64,000 nucleotides of DNA from Actinacidiphila yeochonensis CN732 (lineage in GTDB: Bacteria > Actinomycetota > Actinomycetes > Streptomycetales > Streptomycetaceae), in NCBI RefSeq assembly GCF_000745345.1, contig NZ_JQNR01000004.1, positions 806,001 through 870,000 on the forward strand. Reading direction: 5' to 3'. The notes beneath the pieces are model-generated. The model was not told the DNA's origin and made no database searches. It saw only the letters and a program-made list of their open reading frames with translations. Below, piece by piece: positions 27,586-36,136 of the stretch. Position 1 is the stretch's first letter. The number at the start of each line of letters is the position of its first letter. The position numbers were made by a program, and so were the translations under genes.

Positions 27586-27633
27586 ATGACGTCCGGCCCC
27601 GGCCACCCCCGGGAGCCGGCCGGCCGCTCCTGA
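27586..27633 (+). CDS. Possible 15-residue peptide between the radical SAM and FMO genes
   Basis: An ATG 16 bases after the radical SAM stop, with GGAGG 10 nt upstream, opens the peptide MTSGPGHPREPAGRS and a TGA. The ribosome site is strong for such a short frame. Peptide genes beside radical SAM/SPASM enzymes are sometimes modified precursors, but there is no Cys and nothing resembles a known family. It may instead be a chance frame or a translational coupler. Confidence 0.25.
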   Translation: MTSGPGHPREPAGRS

Positions 27634-27685
27634 GCGATCCCGCCCACCTGCCCCCCGCCGCCCTACCCGCCGCCCCCACCTCGCC

Positions 27686-27738
27686 GTCCGACCCCGCCGA
27701 CCGGCAGCCACACCCAGCCGGCCGGCGGCGGGTCGGAC
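27686..27738 (+). promoter_or_regulatory. Hairpin in the radical SAM-FMO gap
   Basis: GTCCGACCC and GGGTCGGAC pair perfectly over 9 bp and are prolonged by GC-rich bases. The hairpin ends just 21 bases before the FMO ATG. It could attenuate or partly terminate transcription inside the operon. Confidence 0.4.
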
Positions 27739-27759
27739 GAGCCCGCCCCTAGGAGTGCC

Positions 27760-29373
27760 ATGGAAATCGCCGTGATCGGTGCCGGCCCAGCCGGGCTGAC
27801 CAGTGCCAAGCAGGCCCTGGAGCGCGGCCACCAGGTGGTGGTGTACGAACGGGAGGACGATCTCGGCGGCATCTGGAACCCGGCCGCCGGCGGGGCCTAC
27901 GACAGTGTGCGGATGCAGAGCTCGGTGATGAGCTTCCCGTTCTCCGACTACCCGCCGCCGGCCGACACCGCCTTCCCCACCCAGGCCGAGGTGCACACGT
28001 ATCTCACCGGCTACGCGCGCGAGTTCGGCGTGGCGCCGGCCACCCGGTACCGCCACACGGTCACCCGTGTCGTCAAGCGGGACGGCCGCTGGCAGGTCAC
28101 CGCCCGCTGCGACGGGCAGGAGCGCACCGACACCTTCGACGCGGTGATGGTCGCCAGCGGCGAGCTGTGGGAGTCGCGCCGCCCGGAGTTCGTCCCCGAC
28201 GGCTCGACCGGCGTGCAGGTGATCACCGCGAAGGACTACCGCGCGCCGCGCTCCTGCCGCGGGCAGCGGGTGCTGGTGATCGGCGGCGGCGTCAGCGGCG
28301 CCGACATCGCCGGCGAACTCGCCGCGGACGGCCGTGCCGTGGACTGGTCGGTGCGCCACCGCGCGCTGTTCCTGCCGCGGCGCTGCGGCGGCATCCTCAA
28401 CGACGCGTTCTTCTCCTACATCGGCCGCGTCGCCGTCGAGGAGCTGCCCTACCAGGACTACCTCAAGCGGCTGGAGGAGGACCTCCCGCAGTACCTGACG
28501 ACGTACCGCGAGTCCGGGCTGCTGCCCGAGGACGGCTTCCACGGCGCGATCCACGTCAACGACCGCATCGTCGAGGCCGTCCACTCCGGACGGGTCCAGG
28601 TCCGGCCGTCGTTCACCCGGTTCGACGAGGACGGCTCGGCCGTCTTCTCCGACGGTTCGCGGGAGCGCTACGACACCGTGGTGCTGTGCCTGGGCTACGG
28701 GCTGCCGGACTACCGCTTCCTGCCCGAGATGGACCGGCACGACCTGTACGAGCACTTCTTCTGGAGCGCCGACCCCACTCTCGCGATCATCAACACCCCG
28801 GTCGACACCGAGGCGTTCGGGACCGCCTGCCCGTACTTCGAGATGATCGCCGCGTGGGCGCTGCGGGTGTTCGACGGCACCGTGCAGCTGCCGCCGGCCG
28901 AGGAGCGGGCCGCCTGGTGCGCCCGGCACATGGCCCGCCTGGACGACCGCCGCTACTACGACTGCTGGCTGGAGACGGTGCGCCTGGGCCTCATAGCCGG
29001 TGTCCTGCCCGACCCGGCCCGGGACTTCGACGGCTACTGGCGCCTCATAGCCGGCCAGGTCGCGCCCGCCGGACTGCTCCCGGACGCGGCCCCCGTGCCG
29101 GCCGGCGTGCGCGACGACTGGTTCGACCTCACGGTGCTGCGGCACCGGGTGCTGGCCGGTCTGGACCCGCAGGCGCTGGCCGGCCTGGTCGCCGCCGGCC
29201 AGGTCACCGCCGAGGACGCGGCCGCGGCCCGCGCCGTGCCGGCCGACCGGGCCATCGCGCCGTGGCTGCCCTACCGGCAGCGCTCCGCGACCGTGTCCTT
29301 CTCGGGCAAGGAGATCGACGGCCCCTCGACCGCGGCGGCCGGCACCGGTCTGCCGACCGGGGCAGGCCGGTGA
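27760..29373 (+). CDS. Flavin-containing monooxygenase
   Basis: 537 residues. An FAD-binding GAGPAG at 7-12 opens the chain, followed by YEREDDLGGIWN, the typical FMO stretch. A second dinucleotide motif (VLVIGGGVSGADIA) near 172-185 should bind NADPH. LCLGYGLPDYRFLP towards the middle matches the family's third conserved motif. FMOs use NADPH and O2 to oxygenate nitrogen, sulfur or ketone carbon; N-hydroxylating and Baeyer-Villiger members exist. The C-terminal ~100 residues are less conserved. AGGAG precedes the ATG. It is the second large gene in the operon, so its substrate is probably the pathway intermediate made by its neighbours. No signal peptide; cytoplasmic. Confidence 0.88.
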   Translation: MEIAVIGAGPAGLTSAKQALERGHQVVVYEREDDLGGIWNPAAGGAYDSVRMQSSVMSFPFSDYPPPADTAFPTQAEVHTYLTGYAREFGVAPATRYRHTVTRVVKRDGRWQVTARCDGQERTDTFDAVMVASGELWESRRPEFVPDGSTGVQVITAKDYRAPRSCRGQRVLVIGGGVSGADIAGELAADGRAVDWSVRHRALFLPRRCGGILNDAFFSYIGRVAVEELPYQDYLKRLEEDLPQYLTTYRESGLLPEDGFHGAIHVNDRIVEAVHSGRVQVRPSFTRFDEDGSAVFSDGSRERYDTVVLCLGYGLPDYRFLPEMDRHDLYEHFFWSADPTLAIINTPVDTEAFGTACPYFEMIAAWALRVFDGTVQLPPAEERAAWCARHMARLDDRRYYDCWLETVRLGLIAGVLPDPARDFDGYWRLIAGQVAPAGLLPDAAPVPAGVRDDWFDLTVLRHRVLAGLDPQALAGLVAAGQVTAEDAAAARAVPADRAIAPWLPYRQRSATVSFSGKEIDGPSTAAAGTGLPTGAGR

Positions 29374-29542
29374 GCGCGGCCGGGGAGCAGGCCGCCGAGG
29401 GCTCGGCGGAGCAGGGCGGGCCGCCGTCCCCGGCCAGGACGCCCCCGGCCCGGACCCGGCCGCCGGGCTCCCGGCCCGGACCAGGCCGCCGCCGGGGCGC
29501 CGCCCCGGCGGGACGGCGGGCTGGCGGTCCCGCACCACGGCG

Positions 29543-30820
29543 ATGCTCCGCGACACGCAGCTGACCTCGCTGGTGGGCACCACCGGCCTGATCGGCGTCG
29601 GCGGCGCGATGGTGACCACTTCGTCGTCGCTGTTCCTCTCCGACGCCATCAAGGCGACCCCGCTCATGGTCGGCTTCTTCTTCACCGGCCGCGCCCTGTC
29701 CGAGATCGTCTGCGAGATGGTCGTCGCGGTGATGTCGGACCGGATCGGCAACCGCCGGCCGCTGCTGGCGCTGTGCGCGCTGCTGTCCGGCCTCGGCGCG
29801 TTCAGCTTCTACTGCTTCCACAACTACTACGTCCTGTTCGCCGCGGTCTCGGTGCTGCTCGGCATCGGCAGCGCCTGCTTCTCCCAGCTCTTCGCCTTCA
29901 CGCGTGAGTTCGCGGAGACCAGAGTGCTCAACGCGGTGTTCTTCAACGCCGCGCTGCGAGCGGTCACCTCCGTGGCGTGGATCGCCGGACCGCCACTGGC
30001 GTTCCTGCTGATCTCGCACAGCGGCTTCGACGCGCTGTTCCTCACCGCGACCGCCCTGTACCTGCTGGCCGCGCTCATCGCCTGGCGCGGCCTGCCCGAC
30101 CTCGGCGTCGGCGACCGCCCCCCGCCGCAGGGCAACCCGTACCGGGGCATCGGGCGGCGGATGGGCCTGCTCATGGGCGCCGTGCTGCTGCTGATGGTGG
30201 TCAGCAGCATCTACCAGATCAACATCGCCCTGTACGTGACGAAGACGCTCCACCTGGCGACCGGGTTCACCGGCATCCTCATCGGCCTCGCGGCCGGCCT
30301 CGAAGTGCCCGTGATGCTCTACCTCGGCTCGCGCGCCGAACGCATCGGCAAGTGGCCCATGGTGATCTTCGCCGCCTGCTGCGCCACCCTCTTCTTCGCC
30401 CTGCTGCCGCTGGTCCACACCGCGTGGGGCCTGCTGCTGCTCCAACTGCCCAACGCCGCCTGGACGGCGGTGGTGATGAGCATCCCCGTCACCATCCTCC
30501 AGGACCACTTCACCGGCGAACGGGTCGGCCTGGCGTCCGCCCTGTACGCCAGCGCGTTCAAGACCGGCATCTTCGTCGGCGGTGCCGTGACTGGCGTCGT
30601 CACCGAATGGGCCGGGTACACCGATGTGTTCTGGGTCTGCGCCGCGCTCGCCGCGGCCGCGGCCGTGCTACTCGTCTGCGGGAGGAACGATGGAACCGAC
30701 AGCTCAGTCAGCGGTGCCGGCGACGGAGCCGCTGTGCAGCGTGGTGGTGCCGACCTACAACAGGTCCGGACTGCTGCGCCACACGCTGGACTCGCTGACG
30801 AAGCAGACGCTGCCGGCTGA
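29543..30820 (+). CDS. MFS exporter (SetA/sugar efflux-like)
   Basis: 425 residues with about 12 membrane segments. The chain opens abruptly (MLRDTQLTSLVGTTG) and has the MFS motif A region DRIGNRRP between helices 2 and 3. Helices such as MGLLMGAVLLLMVVSS and IYQINIALYVTKTL resemble the sugar-efflux SetA group. It probably exports the operon's product. Both ends are odd. Upstream the frame stays open without a start codon and reads GWRSRTTA before the ATG, and the ATG has no good ribosome site. Downstream it runs 131 bases into the next gene, giving a 44-residue tail unlike a transporter. Small indels at either end, or a start/stop different from those shown, are possible. Confidence 0.82.
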   Translation: MLRDTQLTSLVGTTGLIGVGGAMVTTSSSLFLSDAIKATPLMVGFFFTGRALSEIVCEMVVAVMSDRIGNRRPLLALCALLSGLGAFSFYCFHNYYVLFAAVSVLLGIGSACFSQLFAFTREFAETRVLNAVFFNAALRAVTSVAWIAGPPLAFLLISHSGFDALFLTATALYLLAALIAWRGLPDLGVGDRPPPQGNPYRGIGRRMGLLMGAVLLLMVVSSIYQINIALYVTKTLHLATGFTGILIGLAAGLEVPVMLYLGSRAERIGKWPMVIFAACCATLFFALLPLVHTAWGLLLLQLPNAAWTAVVMSIPVTILQDHFTGERVGLASALYASAFKTGIFVGGAVTGVVTEWAGYTDVFWVCAALAAAAAVLLVCGRNDGTDSSVSGAGDGAAVQRGGADLQQVRTAAPHAGLADEADAAG

Positions 30821-32330
30821 ACAGTTCGAGGTCATCGTCGTCGACGACGGCTCCGGCGACGACACCCGCGCCACCGTCGCCGCGTTCGAGGACACCCTGC
30901 GCCTGACGTACCTCTTCCAGGAGGACCAGGGCTACCGGGTGGCCGCCGCCCGCAACCGCGGCCTGGACGCGGCGGCCGGCGCGGTCACCGTCTTCCTCGA
31001 CTCCGGGGTGCTGCTCCACTCCGGGGCGCTCGCCGCGCACCTGGCCTCCCACCAGGCGGCCGACGGCCCGCTCGCGGTGTGCGGCTACGTCTACTGCTTC
31101 AACGAGGACAACGAGGACGCCGCCCAGATCGACGCGTTCATCGACATCACCGACCCCGACGGCAGCATCGGCCGACTGCGCGCGGAGAACCGCTGGCTGG
31201 ACATCCGCGAGGAGTGGTACGAGAAGTACACCGACGACTTCGCCGACCTGCCCGCGCCCTGGCTGGTCTACTGGACCTGCAACGTCTCGGCCTCCACCGA
31301 ACGGCTGCGCGAGATCGGCGGGTTCGACGAGAACTACCGCGCCTGGGGAGCGGAGGACGTCGACCTCGGCTACCGGCTGCACCGGGCCGGCAGTCGCTTC
31401 ACGGTCAACCGCGACGCCTGCGCCATCCACGCGCCGCACCCCAAGAGCTACACCGAGAACATGCGCTCCGCCGCGGCCAACTACCGCTACTTCGCCGAGA
31501 AGTACGACACCCCCATCACGGCGCTGGTACCGGACAACCACTTCTTCGTCATCAACGACCTGATCCGCGAGCAGAACCTGCCCGGCTGCGCCGAGTACCT
31601 CGCCACCCCCGACCCGGACGCCGGGCGGGTGCTGGTCTTCTCCCCGCACCCGGACGACGAGACCATAGCCTGCGGCGGCGCCGTCGCCCGGCTGGCCGCC
31701 CGCGGCCACCGGGTCGGCGTGGTCTTCGCCACCGACGGCTCCCGGTCGCACTCCGCTGTCCTCGGCATCGACGACGACCCCACCCCCGAGGAGCTGGCCG
31801 TCATCCGCCACGGCGAGGCACTGGCCGCCACCGGCGCGCTCGGCGTGGCCGCCGAGGACGTGTCCTGGCTGGGCTACACCGACACCCTGCTCAGCGCCAG
31901 CGCCGAGAGTTACGGCGCCGACGTCGCCAAGCTGCTGGGCGAGTGGCGCGACGTCACCCGCGTCTACCTCCCGCACCCCGGACGGGAGCTGAACGCCGAC
32001 CACCGCTGCACCGGCGAGATGGCCATCAAGGCGCTGGCCGAACTCGGCCTGGAACCCGAGGTGTTCCGGTACGTCGTCTGGGACGAGCGGACCGAGCGGG
32101 AGTTCGAGTTCGTCAACCGGGGGGAGGAGGCCGCCCCCGAGCCCGACGGCGAGCGCCTCGTCGTACGCGACATCGCACCCCAGGTCGCGCGGAAGCTGGA
32201 CGCCCTGTCCCGGCACGCCACCCAGGTCAGCCTCTACTCGGCCAAGCAGCAGCGCACCGTGGTCCCCGCACCGTTCCTGGAGCGGCTGAACCACAGCACC
32301 ACCGAGGAGTTCTGGACCGACGCGGACTGA
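30690..32330 (+). CDS. GT2 glycosyltransferase fused to PIG-L (LmbE-like) deacetylase
   Basis: 546 residues with two enzymes in one chain. Residues 15-290 are a GT-A fold family-2 glycosyltransferase: VVVPTYNRSGLLRHTLDSL, VIVVDDGSGD, a donor-binding region, and GGFDENYRAWGAEDVDLGYRL, with acidic residues for metal and catalysis. Residues 315-490 are a PIG-L/LmbE deacetylase with HPDDE at 320-324 and LPHPGRELNADH later on, the zinc ligands of MshB- and BtrD-type enzymes. A natural reading is transfer of an N-acetylhexosamine followed by its de-N-acetylation, as in aminoglycoside, mycothiol and GPI-type pathways. Start ATG at 30690 with GGAGGAAC. It overlaps the MFS gene by 131 bases. Confidence 0.9.
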   Translation: MEPTAQSAVPATEPLCSVVVPTYNRSGLLRHTLDSLTKQTLPAEQFEVIVVDDGSGDDTRATVAAFEDTLRLTYLFQEDQGYRVAAARNRGLDAAAGAVTVFLDSGVLLHSGALAAHLASHQAADGPLAVCGYVYCFNEDNEDAAQIDAFIDITDPDGSIGRLRAENRWLDIREEWYEKYTDDFADLPAPWLVYWTCNVSASTERLREIGGFDENYRAWGAEDVDLGYRLHRAGSRFTVNRDACAIHAPHPKSYTENMRSAAANYRYFAEKYDTPITALVPDNHFFVINDLIREQNLPGCAEYLATPDPDAGRVLVFSPHPDDETIACGGAVARLAARGHRVGVVFATDGSRSHSAVLGIDDDPTPEELAVIRHGEALAATGALGVAAEDVSWLGYTDTLLSASAESYGADVAKLLGEWRDVTRVYLPHPGRELNADHRCTGEMAIKALAELGLEPEVFRYVVWDERTEREFEFVNRGEEAAPEPDGERLVVRDIAPQVARKLDALSRHATQVSLYSAKQQRTVVPAPFLERLNHSTTEEFWTDAD

Positions 32331-32419
32331 CCGCGGACCACCGCCTGCCGCCTGCCATCCGCCAACCGCCACCCGCCCCGCCGTTCCCGCCCGCCAGGCG
32401 TTCGCACCAGGAGACGACC

Positions 32420-35017
32420 GTGACCGATCTGGAGTACCTGTCCGAGTGGCCCGCAGTCGGCGGGTCCACCCGCCCCGACCCCGCCCTGGAGGAGCGGGTC
32501 GAGGCCGTCCTCGGGCAGATGACCCTTGAGGAGAAGGTCGGGCAGATGATCCAGCCCGAACTCGCCGAACTCACCCCCGAGGACGTCACCCGCTACAAGA
32601 TCGGCTCCGCGCTCAACGGCGCGGGCATCTGGCCGGGCGGGAACCGGCACGCCACCCGGCAGCAGTGGATCGAGACCGTCGACGCGTACTGGCAGGCGGC
32701 CGAGGACGCCTACGCCGGCCGCGGCTTCCGCGTCCCCTTCCTGTGGGCCACCGACGCCGTGCACGGCAACAACAACGTCTACGGCGCCACGATCTTCCCG
32801 CACAACATCGGACTCGGCGCCGCCCGCGACGCCGGACTGCTGCGCCGCATCGGCGCCGCCACCGCCCGCGAGATCGCCGCCGCCGGCATGGACTGGACCT
32901 TCGCACCCACCGTGACCACCCCCCGCGACCGGCGCTGGGGCCGCTACTACGAGGGCTACGGCGAGGACCCGCGGATCGTCCACGGCTACGCCCCCGAGAT
33001 GGTCCGCGGCATCCAGGACGACGACCCCGACGCCGGGGTGCTGTCCACCATCAAGCACTGGGTCGCCGACGGCGGCACCGACCAGGGCGGCGACCGCGGC
33101 ACCGCCCGCGCCTCCGAGGACCTGCTGCGCAACGTGCACGCCGCCGGCTTCCTGTCCGGCATCGCGGCCGGCGCCGCCTCGGTGATGGTCTCCTTCAGCA
33201 GCTGGGAGAACGCCGCCAACTACGACCACAGCCCCGAGCAGGACCCGCCCTACAACCACAAGGTGCACGGCAGCCGGTTCCTGATCAACGACGTCCTCAA
33301 GGAGCGCGTCGGCTTCGACGGCATCGTCATCAGCGACTGGGACGCCCACTCCGAGGTCGCCGGCTGCTCCGCCGGCGACGCCGGGTACGCGATCAACGCC
33401 GGCATCGACGTGCTGATGGTGGCCGGCCGCGACGCCTGGCAGTCCGTGCACCGCAACGCCGTCGCGGACGTCCGCGCGGGCCGTATCCCCGCCGAGCGGG
33501 TCGACGACGCCGTCCGCCGCGTGCTGCGGGTCAAGATGCGGGCCGGCCTGTGGGAGCGCCCCCGCCCGGCCGAGCGGCCGCTGGCCGCGGGCGAGGGCAG
33601 CGGCCTGCTGGGCTGCGCCGAGCACCGGGAGCTGTCCCGGGAGGCGGTCCGCAAGTCGCTGGTGCTGCTCAAGCACGAGCCCGGCACCCTCCCGCTGCCC
33701 CGCGACGCGCGCGTCCTGGTCACCGGCAGCGGCGCCGACGACATCCGCAAGCTCGCCGGCGGCTGGACGCTGACCTGGCAGGGCGCCGACGTCACCCTCG
33801 ACGACCTGCCGGGCGCCCGCACCGTGGCCGGCGCGGTCGCCGACGTGGTGGGCGCCGAGCGCACCACCGTCGACCCGGAGCTGGCCGAGGCCGACCCCGC
33901 CGCGTTCGACGTGGCCGTCGCCGTCATCGGCGAGGACTCCTACGCCGAGATGCGCGGCACCATCAAGCCCTGGGGCACCCTGGGCTACGCCGCCGCCAAG
34001 CGCGGCTACGCGCGCGACCTCGACGTGCTGCGCCGGCTGCGCGCCGCCGGAGTGAAGGTGGTCACCGTCTTCCTGTCCGGCCGGCCGATGTACACCACCG
34101 AGGAGATCACCCTCTCCGACGCGTTCGTCGCCGCGTGGCTGCCCGGCCCGGAGGCCGGCGGCATCACCGACCTGCTCTTCCGCCCCGCCGAGGGTGCCGC
34201 CGCCCACGACTTCCAGGGCCGGCTGGGCTTCTCCTGGCCCGCCACGCCCCGCTCGCACGCCGCCAACAGCATCCCGGCGCACATCCCCGGCTACCAGGTG
34301 CCCGAGCAGGAGCAGGAGCCGTCCGGCGAGCACACCCCGCTCTTCCCGTTCGGCTACGGCCTGACACTGGCCGCCACCAACGCACCCGAGGAGGGCGCGA
34401 AGGCCCCCGAGGGCACGGTCGACCCCGTTCGCGGCCCGCGCGGCATCCTCCCGCTGGACACCTGGACGGACCCGACACCCGTCCCGGCCGTGGACGGCCC
34501 GCTGCCCGTGCCGTGGCTGCCCGACGGCCCGTTCGACGTGCGGATCGGCGGCCACAACACGTGGTCGCGCCCGGTCATCCCCTTCGACGAGGCCACGGAC
34601 CTGCTGGTGCTGCGCGCCGAGCCGGCCGGCACCGCCGAGCGCCCCGACGCCTTCGCGCTGCGCTTCAAGGGCTACCCGGCCTTCATCTACGCCCAGTACG
34701 CCTCCGGCGACCCCGCCGACCTGCGCGGCTACGCGGCGGCCGGCGGCCGGATCGAGTTCGACGTCCGCGTCGTCGACGTGCCCGACGGCCCCCTCTACCT
34801 GGCCTGCCACGACGACTACCCGGCCCAGCCCGGCGTCGACCTCGCGCCGCGGCTGGCCGCCCTCGAACCGGGGGAGTGGGTCCGGCTGTCCGTGCCCGTC
34901 CGGGAACTGGCCGACGCCGGCTCCGACCTCCAGCACGTCGACGTCCCGTTCATGCTCTACAGCGACCACAAGGCCGCCCTGGACATCGCCGCCGTGAACT
35001 GGACCACGGCCGAGTAG
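32420..35017 (+). CDS. Cytoplasmic GH3 beta-glucosidase (ExoP-like)
   Basis: 865 residues, GTG start with AGGAG upstream and no signal peptide. The chain has the GH3 barrel (VEAVLGQMTLEEKVGQM; VHGNNNVYGATIFPHNIGLGA), catalytic nucleophile Asp306 in IVISDWDAH, the (alpha/beta)6 sandwich domain from about 390 (VLLKHEPGTLPLPRDARVLVTG; TVFLSGRPMY), and an extra C-terminal beta domain (from ~690) as in ExoP-type 1,3/1,4-beta-glucan glucohydrolases. Being cytoplasmic, it would act on imported cello-oligosaccharides or on a glucosylated pathway intermediate. In macrolide clusters a beta-glucosidase reactivates a glucosylated product, a possible parallel. The CebR box at the operon head fits a beta-glucoside role. 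Last gene of the operon; terminator follows. Confidence 0.92.
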   Translation: MTDLEYLSEWPAVGGSTRPDPALEERVEAVLGQMTLEEKVGQMIQPELAELTPEDVTRYKIGSALNGAGIWPGGNRHATRQQWIETVDAYWQAAEDAYAGRGFRVPFLWATDAVHGNNNVYGATIFPHNIGLGAARDAGLLRRIGAATAREIAAAGMDWTFAPTVTTPRDRRWGRYYEGYGEDPRIVHGYAPEMVRGIQDDDPDAGVLSTIKHWVADGGTDQGGDRGTARASEDLLRNVHAAGFLSGIAAGAASVMVSFSSWENAANYDHSPEQDPPYNHKVHGSRFLINDVLKERVGFDGIVISDWDAHSEVAGCSAGDAGYAINAGIDVLMVAGRDAWQSVHRNAVADVRAGRIPAERVDDAVRRVLRVKMRAGLWERPRPAERPLAAGEGSGLLGCAEHRELSREAVRKSLVLLKHEPGTLPLPRDARVLVTGSGADDIRKLAGGWTLTWQGADVTLDDLPGARTVAGAVADVVGAERTTVDPELAEADPAAFDVAVAVIGEDSYAEMRGTIKPWGTLGYAAAKRGYARDLDVLRRLRAAGVKVVTVFLSGRPMYTTEEITLSDAFVAAWLPGPEAGGITDLLFRPAEGAAAHDFQGRLGFSWPATPRSHAANSIPAHIPGYQVPEQEQEPSGEHTPLFPFGYGLTLAATNAPEEGAKAPEGTVDPVRGPRGILPLDTWTDPTPVPAVDGPLPVPWLPDGPFDVRIGGHNTWSRPVIPFDEATDLLVLRAEPAGTAERPDAFALRFKGYPAFIYAQYASGDPADLRGYAAAGGRIEFDVRVVDVPDGPLYLACHDDYPAQPGVDLAPRLAALEPGEWVRLSVPVRELADAGSDLQHVDVPFMLYSDHKAALDIAAVNWTTAE

Positions 35018-35078
35018 GCCGCACCGCGCGTAGGCCGCCCGCAATCGGCCCGCAATCGGCCCGCACTCCGTCCGTACC

Positions 35079-35110
35079 CCCCGCCCCGGCGCTCCCCCGC
35101 CGGGGCGGGG
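35079..35110 (+). terminator. Terminator after the GH3 gene
   Basis: CCCCGCCCCGGC and GCCGGGGCGGGG form a perfect 12-bp stem with an 8-base loop, 62 bases after the GH3 stop and before lgt. Two 11-base direct copies of caatcggcccg precede it. Confidence 0.7.
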
Positions 35111-35173
35111 AGGGCCGCGGGGAAGGTGGATCTTGCCCGTCGGGGTCCGGGCGGCACTGGCTATGCTTGCGGC

Positions 35174-36136
35174 ATGCTGCTCGCCGCGATTCCCTCACCC
35201 TCGGTGAGCGGTTTCCACATCGGTCCGCTGTTCATCCACTTCTACGCGCTGATGTACATCGTCGGCATCGCGCTGGCCGTGGCCATCGGCCGCCGCCGCT
35301 GGAAGGCCGCCGGGGGCGACCCCCTGCTGGTGGACGACATGGCCCTGTGGGGCGTGCCCTTCGGCATCCTCGGCGGGCGCCTCTACTTCGACGCCACCAC
35401 GCCGGCCGACATCCCGCACAAGTGGTACGGCTGGCTTGCCGTGTGGGACGGCGGCCTGGGCATCTGGGGCGGTGTGCTGCTCGCCACCGTGGTGTGCGTG
35501 CTGGTGCTGCGCCGCAAGGGCGTGAGCGTCCTCACCATGATGGACGCCCTGGCGCCCTGCCTGCTGGTCGCGCAGGCGGTCGGCCGGATCGGCAACTACT
35601 TCAACCAGGAGCTCTTCGGCAAGCCCACCTCGCTGCCGTGGGGCCTGCGGATCGACGCCGACCACCGCCCGCCCGGTTTCACCGACCACGCCCTCTTCCA
35701 GCCGACCTTCCTCTACGAACTTCTCTGGGACCTGGCCCTCGCGGCGCTGCTCATCTGGCTCGGACGGCGCGGGAAGGTCCGCTCCGGCGGCCTGTTCGCG
35801 CTGTACGTGGCCGGCTACTCGGCGTTCCGCATCATCGAGGAGTCGATGCGGATCGACTATTCGCAGCACTTCCTCGGCCTGCGCCTGAACTTCTACATCG
35901 CCGCCGGCTGCACCCTCGCCGGCCTGGTCTGGTTCGCGGTGCTCCAGCGCCGCGCGCCGAGCCCGGCTGCCGCGGTGCCCGCGCCGGCTGCCGAGCCGGT
36001 GGGGTCGGAGGCATCGGAGGCACCGGAGGGGCGCCGCGAGGCCGCATGTGCGGACGCCGACATCGATGACGCCGAGGGCGCCGCGGCCCCCGCGGAGGCT
36101 GACGGGGCGGAGGAGCCGGCCACGCAGGGCCGCTGA
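35174..36136 (+). CDS. lgt: Prolipoprotein diacylglyceryl transferase
   Basis: 320 residues with about seven membrane segments. The family signature GRIGNYFNQELFG lies near 137-149. The loop WDGGLGIWGG takes the place of the HGG-like motif and has the Asp/Gly form usual in actinobacteria, and RIIEESMRID sits near the C-terminal helix. The enzyme transfers diacylglycerol from phosphatidylglycerol to the lipobox cysteine of prolipoproteins at the membrane. Residues 265-320 form a low-complexity cytoplasmic tail (Ala/Glu/Asp). The ATG at 35174 directly precedes the first hydrophobic segment; the -10-like TATGCT lies just upstream (35162-35167), suggesting a very short leader. It is isolated here, so perhaps a second copy. 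Confidence 0.93.
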   Translation: MLLAAIPSPSVSGFHIGPLFIHFYALMYIVGIALAVAIGRRRWKAAGGDPLLVDDMALWGVPFGILGGRLYFDATTPADIPHKWYGWLAVWDGGLGIWGGVLLATVVCVLVLRRKGVSVLTMMDALAPCLLVAQAVGRIGNYFNQELFGKPTSLPWGLRIDADHRPPGFTDHALFQPTFLYELLWDLALAALLIWLGRRGKVRSGGLFALYVAGYSAFRIIEESMRIDYSQHFLGLRLNFYIAAGCTLAGLVWFAVLQRRAPSPAAAVPAPAAEPVGSEASEAPEGRREAACADADIDDAEGAAAPAEADGAEEPATQGR

